Part shown: positions 30,353 through 39,620 of the stretch, piece by piece
How the letters are laid out: the number at the start of each line of letters is the position of its first letter
How positions within the stretch are numbered: position 1 is the first letter of the stretch
From: Clostridium sp. KNHs214
GTDB lineage: Bacteria; Bacillota; Clostridia; Clostridiales; Clostridiaceae
DNA length: 64,000 bases
NCBI RefSeq assembly: GCF_000744935.1
Contig: NZ_JQMW01000011.1
Span: 682,001-746,000 of the forward strand
Direction of reading: 5' to 3'
Position numbers and translations under genes: made by a program
Notes under the pieces: generated by a model
Database searches by the model: none
Seen by the model: the letters and a program-made list of their open reading frames with translations, nothing else
What the model was told of the DNA's origin: nothing

Positions 30353-30728
30353 AATTATCCACCTCCCATACGGCGTAGGCTATAGCATTTTCTCTGCTAT
30401 GAGATATGCTTAAATGCATTTTATATTTACCTTGTTTTTCTGCTATTTCTTTAGCTGGCTTTTTAAGCTCCACTATAGGTTTTCCTAACTCTGTATTCTT
30501 GATTATTATGTCCTTAAAAGAAAAACCTGTAAATCCTGTACCTAAAGCCTTAGACACTGCTTCTTTTGCTGCAAATCTTCCAGCTACATATTCATATCTT
30601 AAATTCCTATTTTTTAAGTATATTATTTCTTCTTCGTTAAATATTTTATATAGAAATAGCGAATTATCCTTAAGAATTCGTTCTATCCTAGATATCTCAA
30701 CAATATCTATTCCTATGCCGGCTATCAT
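30333..30728 (-). CDS. acpS: Holo-[acyl-carrier-protein] synthase
   Basis: 131 residues. Signatures GIGIDIVEISRIE at the N-terminus with the metal Asp, and AGRFAAKEAVSKALGTGF with the second metal ligand Glu; C-terminal HLSISHSRENAIAYAV. Transfers phosphopantetheine from CoA to ACP. GAGGTGG precedes the ATG. First gene of acpS-nnr. Confidence 0.95.
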   Translation of the reverse strand: MIAGIGIDIVEISRIERILKDNSLFLYKIFNEEEIIYLKNRNLRYEYVAGRFAAKEAVSKALGTGFTGFSFKDIIIKNTELGKPIVELKKPAKEIAEKQGKYKMHLSISHSRENAIAYAVWEVDNFEDRHI

Positions 30729-30796
30729 CTACTGTCCACCTCACTATAGCATTGATAAAATTTATGCAAATAAATTTTACTAAATTTTTAAACAAA

Positions 30797-30824
30797 AATG
30801 AAGGAATATAATTTCCTTCATAAA
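30797..30824 (-). terminator. Terminator after the DUF6514-like gene
   Basis: Stem ATGAAGGAAA / TTTCCTTCAT followed on the minus strand by TTTTTGTTT, just past the stop codon. Confidence 0.82.
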
Positions 30825-30828
30825 AAAA

Positions 30829-31182
30829 TTAATTAGCCAATATATTCTTTAGTTCACAATCAAAATCCTCTACACTGTAATCAACTTCCTCGCCTATTAT
30901 ATCTAAAAGGTGAATAGGTGACACTGTGTTTTCATATAGTATTTTCATTAGATTATGTACTTTATGCCTATATGGACTTATAGAAACTACACAATCTCTT
31001 TGTATATTAATTATTTCTCCATTTACTATATCCTGTCTTTCCACCTCTATGCCATAAGCTTGTACTTCTTCATTGCTTCCTCTAAAATGAATTGAGATTT
31101 TGTCTTTTACCAATCTGTAAGAATAAATTCGAGTTAAATCACCTTCTTGTAGTCGTCTAATAGCATTTTCTACTACAATCAT
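30829..31182 (-). CDS. Conserved clostridial protein, DUF6514-like
   Basis: 117 residues, no membrane segment or signal. Sequence features: an N-terminal ENAIRRLQEGDL, a beta-rich middle, and C-terminal YENTVSPIHLLDIIGEEVDY, which resembles the short clostridial proteins grouped as DUF6514; this identification is from memory of the pattern. Own GGGG ribosome site (GGGGGAAGTTAA then ATG) and own terminator, so monocistronic. Function unknown. Confidence 0.65.
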   Translation of the reverse strand: MIVVENAIRRLQEGDLTRIYSYRLVKDKISIHFRGSNEEVQAYGIEVERQDIVNGEIINIQRDCVVSISPYRHKVHNLMKILYENTVSPIHLLDIIGEEVDYSVEDFDCELKNILAN

Positions 31183-31400
31183 TTAACTTCCCCCCATATT
31201 TTATTTGTTACTATATTATCACTGGCAGAGAAAAAATTGTGTCATTTTATAACAGTTGCAAAATTTTTTTTATCGTACTAAAGTGACATAAAACAAACTT
31301 TTTTCTTACAAACTTAGCATTTATCCTTGACAATTTTCAGAATATTCCATTAATTACTCTTTATTTTCCGTTTTCTTGTCGAAATTATTAAAAATTTATT

Positions 31401-32657
31401 TTATATTTTTTTCTTTACTTTAAAATAATTATTTTTAAATTCTTCTGCAGTTGTCTTTTCTATTTCATGATGTGAAAATTTCACCTCATTATATCTATCA
31501 GTAATGTACTTTAATTCCTCCCTTTTCACATTCCTATTTATAATTATAGAATTTTCTAATTGAGTAGCAGTCATATATTCATTGAACATTTCTTTTTCCT
31601 TAGAATCTATTTCTAATTCTCTATAAAAATGCCTTATCTTCTTTTTGGGATCTTTCCCGAAATAAATACTATTCATAAATCTATTTAAAATACTTTTTTT
31701 CTTCTTCTTTTCTTCAATTTCTATTTTTTCTTTTTCTTCACTTATTACATTTGCATTTTCTTCCTTAGATGAATAATAAATTAATTTCGATGCAATTTTA
31801 TATACAACTATACATATTAAGGCAAATGTCAATATTTTTATAATAATTCTTATAAATGTCATATCTACATTAGCATAAGAAACAATTTCCTTAGTTTTTT
31901 TATTAACAATCTTTTTCTTTAAAGTTCCCTTTTCTGATACAATTTCTTCTCTAAAAAGAGATTTTAAAAAATTTAAGATCTCTGTATAGGGTTTATCTAA
32001 TACAAACATTAACATCTTTATAACTACATTCACTACATAATCAAATACAGTTTTCAATAACATTAAACCTTTAAAAAATATGTGATAAAACTTTTCAATA
32101 GATAAACTAAAAATAAAAACGGCAGTTACCCCATCTATGATAAGCGACTTTTTATTTATTACATTGTAGTTATAATCTCTTATTTCTCTTAAATATATTA
32201 TGCCTATAGTAAAATATATAATATAAAATCTAAAAAAGGTCTTATTGCTAATGTTTCCAAATATCATAGTAATTAGCCACAGCAGTATTATTATAAATAA
32301 GGATTTCCTAAATATTTCCCTACTAAAATAATAATTTACATGATTTTTTTCTAAATTATAGCTATATACAATTATAAACAATACATAGACATAATTTAGC
32401 GTAAAGGGAACAAAGCTTTTATAAAATAAAAAATTTACACCGAGCCATAATAAAGCTGGAAACCCTAAAGCTAGCCATTTATTATTCTTCTTATAATTTA
32501 TATATTCCATTAAAAACACAGAAATTAGGAGATTAAAAAAAATAATACTACTTATATGCTTTTTAGTAATTATAAAACTCAAGGTAGACCAAACTATATA
32601 AGAAAACATTACAACTTCAATTGTAAATAAACATCTTATTCTCCTATACCAACTCAT
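31401..32657 (-). CDS. Polytopic membrane protein with C-terminal DUF4129-like domain
   Basis: 418 residues. The first about 240 carry seven or so hydrophobic helices, another lies near 265-285, then a highly charged linker (KEKIEIEEKKKKKS) and a cytoplasmic tail resembling DUF4129 (IRHFYRELEI...MTATQLENSI...LKYITDRYNEVKFSHHEI). Third gene of a MoxR-DUF58-DUF4129 set; in such sets this position is often a transglutaminase-like protein, but no transglutaminase Cys-His-Asp domain is visible here. Start touches the DUF58 stop at 32657. Function unknown. Confidence 0.75.
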   Translation of the reverse strand: MSWYRRIRCLFTIEVVMFSYIVWSTLSFIITKKHISSIIFFNLLISVFLMEYINYKKNNKWLALGFPALLWLGVNFLFYKSFVPFTLNYVYVLFIIVYSYNLEKNHVNYYFSREIFRKSLFIIILLWLITMIFGNISNKTFFRFYIIYFTIGIIYLREIRDYNYNVINKKSLIIDGVTAVFIFSLSIEKFYHIFFKGLMLLKTVFDYVVNVVIKMLMFVLDKPYTEILNFLKSLFREEIVSEKGTLKKKIVNKKTKEIVSYANVDMTFIRIIIKILTFALICIVVYKIASKLIYYSSKEENANVISEEKEKIEIEEKKKKKSILNRFMNSIYFGKDPKKKIRHFYRELEIDSKEKEMFNEYMTATQLENSIIINRNVKREELKYITDRYNEVKFSHHEIEKTTAEEFKNNYFKVKKKI

Positions 32658-33748
32658 TAATATTTCTCACCTCTATACACTATTTTTTCTACTCCTCTTA
32701 CTTCAGTTAAATCTCCTTTATCAGATACATCAATAATTTTTAAATTAATACCTTTATTTCTTAAAAAGAATATTATATTTTGATCTTCTTCAGTAAAAAA
32801 TGAACTTATTATTACATAAGTGTTGTTAGGTTTAAAATATTTTATGTGCTTATTTAAAAAATCACTAAAACTGTTTTGTGGCATGTAATCCATTCTTGCG
32901 CATAATTCCAGTACATCTTTTAAGGAATTACAAGGAATAGTTGTGCTTTTAATGTCATTTGAATAACTAATTATATTAGCATTTGTCCACGCTGAAACTC
33001 GTATCCCTTCCTTTAAAGCAGTATCTGTTATAGAAACCGTAACTTTTATGGCTCTATCCACAGCTTCTTTATTTATATATCTCCAGTGGGTTTTATGACA
33101 CTGAACATTTATTATAGTTATAAACTCTCTTTCAGATGTATAATCATATTCTTTAACCATCAGCTTGCTCATCTTTAAGCTAGATTTCCAATGTATATCC
33201 TTCATTCTATCTTCAACATTATATTCCCTTATGCCCTTAATATATAGAGGATCTTTATAAATCCATCTTTTTATTACAGCATCCCCTTGATGGCTTGTAC
33301 TATCAAATTTTAGTTTTATAATATTGACTACCTTAGGATAAGCCACAATTTCCAGATAATTATCTATCTGTTTATCTGTAGTAAAAAATCCAAACATGTC
33401 TCCTACTACCATTTCTATTTTCCTTAAAAGATATACCCCCCTATGTGCTATAGGAATAGCATAGGTTTTCTTAATTCTTTCATAACCTCCTATAGAATAC
33501 TGAGTTATATTTTTATAGTTTTTATTAAATACTTCGTAAGGCAGTTCTTCTTTTACAAGCATGAAGAATATAGGCATTCTTTTTTTATTTTCTATTATTA
33601 TGGAAACTTTAACTTCTTCACCTTCTACCACAGAGTTCTTATCTACTTTTCTGTATAATGATAACTTATAAAATCCCTTGTTTTTAGTGAAATCTGATAT
33701 ACCATACACTAGAATTATTATAAATAAAAATATTAAAAAAGATATCAT
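32657..33748 (-). CDS. DUF58 (vWA-like) protein
   Basis: 363 residues. N-terminal membrane helix (about 2-15), a beta-rich middle, and the DUF58 core near residues 170-260 with IKGIREYNVEDRMKDIHWKSSLKMSKLMVKEYDYTSERE, the family signature of RxY..GD..R.IHWK..AR type. MoxR-linked DUF58 proteins are thought to act in folding or assembly of surface complexes. Lies 12 bases after the moxR gene. Confidence 0.85.
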   Translation of the reverse strand: MISFLIFLFIIILVYGISDFTKNKGFYKLSLYRKVDKNSVVEGEEVKVSIIIENKKRMPIFFMLVKEELPYEVFNKNYKNITQYSIGGYERIKKTYAIPIAHRGVYLLRKIEMVVGDMFGFFTTDKQIDNYLEIVAYPKVVNIIKLKFDSTSHQGDAVIKRWIYKDPLYIKGIREYNVEDRMKDIHWKSSLKMSKLMVKEYDYTSEREFITIINVQCHKTHWRYINKEAVDRAIKVTVSITDTALKEGIRVSAWTNANIISYSNDIKSTTIPCNSLKDVLELCARMDYMPQNSFSDFLNKHIKYFKPNNTYVIISSFFTEEDQNIIFFLRNKGINLKIIDVSDKGDLTEVRGVEKIVYRGEKY

Positions 33749-33760
33749 TTTAAACCACCT

Positions 33761-34711
33761 CTATACCTCTTCTAAAGGCGTTTTTACAGTATTTAAGATT
33801 TCTTCCACTATGTACTCACCCTTATTATCCATAACACTATTTTCACTTTTTAATACTAGTCTATGTGTTATAACAGGTGCTGCCATGGCCTTTACATCTT
33901 CAGGTGTAATATAATCTCTTCCATTTATAGCTGCATGAGCTTGACTGCCCTTCATAAGAGCTAGAGTTGCCCTTGGTGAACATCCCACCTCTACTCTGTC
34001 GTGTTTTCTAGTAGCAATTATTATATTTAATATATACTCTCTCATTTCATCGCTTACATACACTTTAGTATAATTATCCTGTACATAGCATATATCCTCC
34101 ATTGTTACCACTGACTCCAATTGATCTATTGGGTCCTTTTCTATAAATCTATCCATCATTTTCTTCTCGTCCATATATTCTGGATAACCCATGGATAATC
34201 TTATAAAAAATCTATCTAATTGAGCCTCTGGAAGAGGAAATGTTCCAAACTGTTCTATAGGATTCTGCGTTGCCATTACAAAGAAAGGTCTACTTAGTTT
34301 TATAGTATTTCCTTCCACAGTAACTTGTCTTTCTTCCATGCTCTCTAATAATGCTGATTGAGTTCTAGGGGTTGCCCTATTTATTTCATCTCCCAACACA
34401 AACTGACTTAATATAGGACCTGGTTTAAACTGAAACTCTTGCTCTTTTGCATTATAGTAATAAATTCCCGTCATATCAGAAGGAAGCAAATCTGGCGTAA
34501 ACTGTATTCTTTTAAAAGAACAATCCATTGATTTAGATAGTGCCTTTACTAGTTTTGTTTTACCAACACCAGGTACATCTTCTAAGAGTACATGCCCTCC
34601 ACATATAAACGAGACTATTATTTTATCTATTTTATCTTCTTTCCCCACTATAACTTTACTTACATTGTCATTTACTTTTTTTCTAAACTCCTTAAAAACC
34701 TCCACGTTCAT
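33761..34711 (-). CDS. MoxR-family AAA+ ATPase
   Basis: 316 residues. Walker A LEDVPGVGKTKLVKA, Walker B LGDEINRATPRTQSALLESMEE, sensor 1 VMATQNPIEQFGTFPLPEAQLDRF and the C-terminal lid with DYITPEDVKAMA. MoxR ATPases act as chaperones for von Willebrand A-domain partners, here most likely the DUF58 protein encoded next. First gene of the cluster with a GGGG ribosome site. Confidence 0.93.
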   Translation of the reverse strand: MNVEVFKEFRKKVNDNVSKVIVGKEDKIDKIIVSFICGGHVLLEDVPGVGKTKLVKALSKSMDCSFKRIQFTPDLLPSDMTGIYYYNAKEQEFQFKPGPILSQFVLGDEINRATPRTQSALLESMEERQVTVEGNTIKLSRPFFVMATQNPIEQFGTFPLPEAQLDRFFIRLSMGYPEYMDEKKMMDRFIEKDPIDQLESVVTMEDICYVQDNYTKVYVSDEMREYILNIIIATRKHDRVEVGCSPRATLALMKGSQAHAAINGRDYITPEDVKAMAAPVITHRLVLKSENSVMDNKGEYIVEEILNTVKTPLEEV

Positions 34712-34849
34712 TTGACTATCCCCCTAAAATTAAGAATTTATTTTATTATATAAAAACCGCATATTATCATTATAACACTTTCATAATTATTTTAAAAATA
34801 ACACAATACAACTTACTGCATTTTGCACATTTTATAACCCATTTTACAA

Positions 34850-34888
34850 ATAAAAAAACTACCATCGACACAAGCAACAGTAGTTCTG
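34850..34888 (-). terminator. Terminator after the COG2426 gene
   Basis: Minus-strand stem AACTACTGTTG / CGATGGTAGTT (11 bp with G.U pairs), followed by TTTTTTT. Confidence 0.8.
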
Positions 34889-34916
34889 CAAACTAAACTA
34901 TAAAATAATCTAATTA

Positions 34917-35372
34917 TTAATATCCTAGCACAGCAGGTATTGTTAAAGAAAGTATAGTTATTAGGGTAGCTGATATAATTGCTCCTATTACTGCACATAT
35001 AAAGGACTTCTTTTTATCTAATTTCAAAAAGGCTGCTACAGCACTGCCTGTCCACAATCCTGTAGTTGGAAGTGGTATTCCTATAAATATAATAAGTCCT
35101 AGTTCTTTATATTTTTCCATCTTATCAGTATTTTTATTAAGCTTTTTCTCAATAAATTTATTTATTCCTGAAAATATTTCATATTTTTTCATCCAGTCAA
35201 ATATAGCATTAAATAGCAATAGTATAAACGGCACAGGAAGCAAGCTTCCTAATAAACTTACTATAAAAACCACAAAAGGATTCATGTGATATTTTATTAT
35301 CCCTAAGGGAATAGCTCCTCTTTGTTCTACTATAGGCACTGCTGACCAAAATATTACTTTTAGTAAATTCAT
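34917..35372 (-). CDS. Small multidrug-export-like membrane protein (COG2426)
   Basis: 151 residues with four to five hydrophobic helices. Motif PIVEQRGAIPLGI near the start, and GIPLPTTGLWTGSAVAAFL in the second half, is typical of the COG2426 family, named as putative small multidrug export proteins though function is not proved. Single-gene unit with terminator. Confidence 0.82.
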   Translation of the reverse strand: MNLLKVIFWSAVPIVEQRGAIPLGIIKYHMNPFVVFIVSLLGSLLPVPFILLLFNAIFDWMKKYEIFSGINKFIEKKLNKNTDKMEKYKELGLIIFIGIPLPTTGLWTGSAVAAFLKLDKKKSFICAVIGAIISATLITILSLTIPAVLGY

Positions 35373-36116
35373 TCTTTATCTCCTTATTGTGTAATATTAT
35401 ATCAATTTCAAACTACATTATATATTAGTATTAATATTTTTTCTATTAAAATATTATGATTATCCCACAATAAGTATTACATTGCTTGAATTATGAAATT
35501 TCTCTGGAATGAGTTGCATAAGAAGCGAAGGAACTATTTAAATTTAATTTTAGAAATTCTTCTTTTAGACAGATAAAATTATCGTAAGCCTGGCAAGGAC
35601 GCCAGGCTAGCGAACCTGAGGCAGGACGCTGAATGTGAGCGTTAGATAATTTTATATGGCTAAAAGATTAGAATTTCTTAAATTAAATTTATTGTTCCTA
35701 GCTCTTATGCAAGTCATGGAGGAGAAATTTCATAATTCCATTACATTCTACCTTATTGTGGGTTAATCATTTTATTAATTAGTTCCGTAAAACTAAAATA
35801 TAATTAAATATAAACGAATTTCTAAGTTTCAGACGTCATTTTACTACACCTAAAATTTAAAAATTAATTTTCATAAGGATAATTTTCATTCCTCTATAAA
35901 CTACAAATATCACTATAGCTATTTATCCAATAAACTATTTTTTCAAATGAAATTCTTATAACAGTTTAATTACTTGCTTTACATTTGCAAAAGGAAATAT
36001 TATATTAACTAATAATAATTAAAAATTAGCATTGAAATTTATCCTAAAATATGAAAGAATATTATTATGATTTATATATTATATACTAGTATATATTTTA
36101 GAAAGGAGCTATTAAT
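35373..36116. other. 744-base intergenic region carrying a full MITE copy
   Basis: Contains a 311-bp MITE at 35458-35768 (own entry). The remaining right part (35776-36116) is AT-rich and must hold the promoter of the rubredoxin-oxidoreductase gene; a TATATTATATACTAGTATATATTTTAG stretch lies just before its GAAAGGAGC ribosome site, but no clear -35/-10 pair is assigned. Confidence 0.6.
35458..35768 (+). mobile_element. 311-bp MITE, copy 1
   Basis: Termini GATTATCCCACAATAAG and inverted CTTATTGTGGGTTAATC; nearly the whole element folds into one long hairpin with arms of about 125 bases. The apex holds small hairpins: GCCTGGC/GCCAGGC at 35588-35607, CCTG/CAGG, CGCT/AGCG. Flanks ATATTAT (35451-35457) and ATTTTAT (35769-35775) form a 7-bp target duplication with one mismatch. 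No ORF. Two other copies have exactly the same length. Confidence 0.88.
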
Positions 36117-37598
36117 ATGATTAAAAAATGGGTATGTACAGTATGCGGTTATATTCACGAAGGGATAACCCCTCCAGATATATGTCCTCTTTGCGGAGTT
36201 GGTCCTGAAATGTTTCAAGAAATAGCGCAATCATCTGTAAATAGTGAAGAAAAAGAAGATATGAAAATATGGGAATGCACAATTTGCGGCTATATATTCG
36301 AAGGAACACAGCCTCCTGAATATTGTCCTATTTGTGGTGTTGGACCTGAGTTATTCCAAGAAGTAAAAAAATCTTCCCATACTTCTAATGAAAAAGATGC
36401 AAAATTCACTTCAAATTCAAAAGACAATATTGTAATAATAGGAAATGGCATAGCAGGAATCTCCTCTGCTAAGTCTATAAGGCAGCGTAACACAAATTGT
36501 GAAATAACTATTATATCTGCTGAAAACTATATAACCTACTACAGACCACAACTTACAGGTTTGATAGGCGCCTCTGTAGATGAAAATAAAATATATATAT
36601 ATAATGAGCAGTGGTATAAAGATAATAATATACAACTTAAACTAAATACTAAAGTAAATTCAGTAAATATCGCTTCTCATTCTTTAATTTTAAACTCCGG
36701 AGAAGAATTAATCTATGATAAACTAATACTAGCAAATGGTAGTAACAGCTTCATTCCACCTATACCTGGCAATAACAAAAAAGGGGCCTTTACATTAAGA
36801 AGTTTAAAGGATTTAATGGATATTAAAAATTATATTAAAGTAAATTCTTGCACCAAAGTTTCTATAATAGGTGGTGGCCTCTTAGGATTAGAAGCCGCTG
36901 AAAGTTTCCAAGAGCAAGGACTTAAAGTAACTATTCTAGAAAGATCACCTAGACTTTTAACAAGGCAGCTAGATGATAAAGGCTCTAAATTATTTGAAGA
37001 TATAGTTGAAAACTCTGGCATAAAAGTATTAAAAAATGCAAACGCTGAAGAAGTGTTAGGTGATACTAAAGTTACTGGACTTAAGTTATCTAATGGCGAG
37101 ATCTTAGATACAGACTTGGTTTTATTCTCTGTGGGAATTACACCCAATATAAATTTATTTAAAAACACAACCCTAGAAATGAACAGAGGGGTTATAGTAA
37201 ATGAACAAATGGAGACAAATATAAAGGATGTTTATGCTTGTGGAGATATAGCTGAACTAAATGGATTAGTTTTTGGTACTTGGACTGCTGCAGAACAAAT
37301 GGGATCTACTGCTGGTGCCAATTGTTTAGGAGATAATTTAATATTCAAAAACTTTGTTTCATCCACTATATTACAAGCTTTTAACACTACAGTATTCTCC
37401 TGTGGAAATGTAAATGACGATGAAACCAACTCTACAGTTGTACTAAACAATCCTGTTAAGAAAATTTATAAAAAACTGTTTTTTAGAGATGAAAAAATAG
37501 TTGGTTGTATATTAATAGGCGATTCTTCGAAATCTATAAATATTATCAACTATATTAAAGAAGAAAGAAAGATAAATGATATAATAAATACTTTCTAA
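36117..37598 (+). CDS. Double-rubredoxin / NAD(P)H:rubredoxin oxidoreductase fusion
   Basis: 493 residues. Two rubredoxin-like iron sites come first: CTVCGY..CPLCGVGPEMF (about 8-40) and CTICGY..CPICGVGPELF (about 58-90). Then a FAD/NAD(P)H pyridine nucleotide-disulfide-type oxidoreductase (from about 105): VIIGNGIAGISSAKSIR binds FAD, SIIGGGLLGLEAAESF binds NAD(P)H, VYACGDIAEL binds FAD. Stand-alone NROR in C. acetobutylicum feeds rubredoxin in O2/ROS detoxification; here electron carrier and reductase are one chain. AGAAAGGAGC ribosome site. Role in oxygen defence is inferred. Confidence 0.9.
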   Translation: MIKKWVCTVCGYIHEGITPPDICPLCGVGPEMFQEIAQSSVNSEEKEDMKIWECTICGYIFEGTQPPEYCPICGVGPELFQEVKKSSHTSNEKDAKFTSNSKDNIVIIGNGIAGISSAKSIRQRNTNCEITIISAENYITYYRPQLTGLIGASVDENKIYIYNEQWYKDNNIQLKLNTKVNSVNIASHSLILNSGEELIYDKLILANGSNSFIPPIPGNNKKGAFTLRSLKDLMDIKNYIKVNSCTKVSIIGGGLLGLEAAESFQEQGLKVTILERSPRLLTRQLDDKGSKLFEDIVENSGIKVLKNANAEEVLGDTKVTGLKLSNGEILDTDLVLFSVGITPNINLFKNTTLEMNRGVIVNEQMETNIKDVYACGDIAELNGLVFGTWTAAEQMGSTAGANCLGDNLIFKNFVSSTILQAFNTTVFSCGNVNDDETNSTVVLNNPVKKIYKKLFFRDEKIVGCILIGDSSKSINIINYIKEERKINDIINTF

Positions 37599-37611
37599 TA
37601 TTCACGTTTTG

Positions 37612-37648
37612 TTGCAATCTTGTTGTGTTTTGGCAAGATTGCTTTCAT
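37612..37648 (+). terminator. Terminator after the rubredoxin oxidoreductase
   Basis: GCAATCTTG / CAAGATTGC stem with a loop of 11, then TTTCATTTTT, 15 bases past the stop. Confidence 0.85.
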
Positions 37649-37672
37649 TTTTAATATTTTATATAATTGAAT

Positions 37673-37983
37673 GATTAACCCACAATAAGCATTACATTAC
37701 CTGAATTATGAAATTTCTCTGGAGTGACTTGCATAAGAAGCGAAGGAACTATTTAAATTTAATTTTAGAAATTCTTCTTTTAGACAGATAAAATTATCGT
37801 AACCCTTAAAAGGACGCCAGGCTAGCGAACCTGAGGCAGGACGCTGAATGTGAGCGTTAGATAATTTTATATGGCTAAAAGATTAGAATTTCTTAAATTA
37901 AACTTATTGTTCCAAACTCTTATGCAAGTCATGGAGGAGAAATTTCATAATTCCATTACATTCTACCTTATTGTGGGATAATC
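37673..37983 (+). mobile_element. 311-bp MITE, copy 2, upstream of pepT
   Basis: Termini GATTAACCCACAATAAG and inverted CTTATTGTGGGATAATC, flanked by a perfect 7-bp duplication ATTGAAT (37666-37672 and 37984-37990). The apical stem GCCTGGC is replaced here by ACCCTTA-like sequence, so that hairpin is broken while the long arms remain. The right target duplication contains the -35 hexamer of pepT. Confidence 0.92.
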
Positions 37984-37984
37984 A

Positions 37985-38013
37985 TTGAATTAGAAATAGA
38001 AAAATAGTATAAT
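37985..38013 (+). promoter_or_regulatory. Promoter of pepT
   Basis: TTGAAT (37985-37990), 17-base spacer, TATAAT (38008-38013), 40 bases before the pepT start. The -35 hexamer is inside the MITE target-site duplication. Confidence 0.78.
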
Positions 38014-38053
38014 AACTTTATATTGTAAAAATTATGCATAAGGAGATGAATTT

Positions 38054-39274
38054 ATGTCAAAAGTTGTTGAAAGATTTTTAAAATACATAAAGTATGACAC
38101 AAAATCAGATGAAGATTCCAATACTGTACCAAGTACTAGCAAACAATTATTACTTGCTAAAGATTTAGTAGAGGAATTAAAGGCTGTAGGTTTACAAGAT
38201 GCTTCCATGGATGAAAACGGATACATAATGGCTACATTGCCATCAAATTTAGAAAAATCCGTTCCTACTATTGGTTTTATAGCACACATGGATACTTCTC
38301 CAGAAATATCTAGTGAAAATGTCAATGCTCAATTTGTAGAAAACTATGACGGTGGAGATATTGTATTAAACAAAGAAAACAATATAGTTCTTTCTCCATC
38401 TGAGTTTCCAGAACTAAAAAATTATATAGGGAAAACCCTTATAACTACTGATGGAACAACTCTTTTGGGTGCTGACGACAAGGCAGGTATTGCTGAAATA
38501 ATGTCTGCTGTAGAATATTTAGCAGCTCATCCTGAAATTAAACATGGAACCATCAAAGTTGGATTTACACCAGATGAAGAGGTTGGAAGAGGCGCTGACC
38601 ACTTTGACGTTAAAAAATTCAATGCAGACTTTGCTTACACTGTAGATGGTGGAGACATTGGAGAATTAGAGTACGAAAACTTCAATGCTGCTGGCATAAA
38701 AATTAAAATTTCTGGAAGAAATGTTCACCCTGGTTCTGCAAAGAACAAAATGATAAACTCTGCACTTATCGGCACTGAACTTGTAAGTATGCTTCCAACC
38801 GTTGAAACTCCGGGACACACTGAGCACTATGAAGGTTTCTATCATTTATGTTCCTTCCAAGGTGATGTAGAGGAAACCAAACTTTCATTTATAATAAGGG
38901 ATCACAATAGAGAAATATTTGAGCAAAGAAAAATCAACATGGAGAAAATAGTTGAAGAGCTAAATAAAAAATATGGCAATATCATACACTTAGAAATTAA
39001 GGATCAATACTACAATATGAAAGAAAAAATAGAACCAGTTAAACATATAGTAGATACTGCCTACAAAGCTATGAAAGAAGTAGGTGTAGAGCCTATAGTA
39101 GTTCCTATTAGAGGAGGTACAGATGGTGCTAGACTTTCTTTTGAAGGTCTTCCAACTCCAAACTTATTTACTGGTGGACACAATTTCCATGGTAAATTCG
39201 AGTATATTCCAACTTTCGCTATGGAAAAATCAGTAGAAGTAATTCTTAAAATAGTAGAACTATACACTAAATAA
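38054..39274 (+). CDS. pepT: Peptidase T (aminotripeptidase)
   Basis: 406 residues, normal for PepT. M20 metallopeptidase: [17 protein letters not shown] (zinc His/Asp), [20 protein letters not shown] (bridging Asp), [17 protein letters not shown] (catalytic and zinc Glu), [18 protein letters not shown], and C-terminal [17 protein letters not shown] with the last zinc His. Cleaves N-terminal residues from tripeptides in the cytoplasm, fitting a proteolytic lifestyle. AAGGAGATG ribosome site. A long hairpin element starts directly at its stop codon. Confidence 0.96.
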   Translation: MSKVVERFLKYIKYDTKSDEDSNTVPSTSKQLLLAKDLVEELKAVGLQDASMDENGYIMATLPSNLEKSVPTIGFIAHMDTSPEISSENVNAQFVENYDGGDIVLNKENNIVLSPSEFPELKNYIGKTLITTDGTTLLGADDKAGIAEIMSAVEYLAAHPEIKHGTIKVGFTPDEEVGRGADHFDVKKFNADFAYTVDGGDIGELEYENFNAAGIKIKISGRNVHPGSAKNKMINSALIGTELVSMLPTVETPGHTEHYEGFYHLCSFQGDVEETKLSFIIRDHNREIFEQRKINMEKIVEELNKKYGNIIHLEIKDQYYNMKEKIEPVKHIVDTAYKAMKEVGVEPIVVPIRGGTDGARLSFEGLPTPNLFTGGHNFHGKFEYIPTFAMEKSVEVILKIVELYTK

Positions 39275-39560
39275 GAATATTGTGAAGCAAGTGCCGTAAG
39301 AAAAATCACACTTTAAGTCCGTGAAATAATTGTAATTTGGGACTAATCACAATACGCTAAGAACTTCTACATGTTTGCAGATTTCAATTCCCGTTAAGAA
39401 ACCTTCTTGTTTGAGGGACGCAAGGAGCGAGTTAAGGTTTTAGGAAATTGAAATCTGCAAACATAAGAAGTTCTAAAGCTAGTTCCATAGTCCCAATTCC
39501 AATTTTTTCACTCCCTTAAAGTGTGATTTTTCGGTTCATGCATAAGCTATCTATGGGGGA
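39275..39560 (+). repeat. Long-hairpin element A (family 2), directly after pepT
   Basis: About 286 bases with no ORF. The two arms (about 39298-39395 and 39440-39535) are complementary over almost 100 bases, e.g. TTTGCAGATTT (39374-39384) with AAATCTGCAAA (39451-39461). The apex has CCCGTTAAGAA, TTGTTTGAG (39407) and GCGAGTT (39427). The outer end GAATATTGTGAAGCAAGTGCC and inner end GATTTTTCGGTTCATGC recur in element B. Could be a mobile hairpin or a structured 3' RNA. Confidence 0.78.
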
Positions 39561-39573
39561 ATACAGCTAACTA

Positions 39574-39620
39574 CAAGTTAATATTCAATAATATGGAATA
39601 TTAACTTGCGATTTTTATTT
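39574..39620 (+). terminator. Terminator of the pepT unit, beyond element A
   Basis: Perfect 13-bp stem CAAGTTAATATTC / GAATATTAACTTG, 9-base loop, followed by CGATTTTTATTTTATT. Its distance from pepT (300 bases) is explained if element A was inserted between stop codon and terminator. Confidence 0.75.

Noticed and set aside
34813-34998. Small minus-strand ORF overlapping the COG2426 gene end
   Set aside because: Overlaps the real gene and its terminator; no ribosome site.
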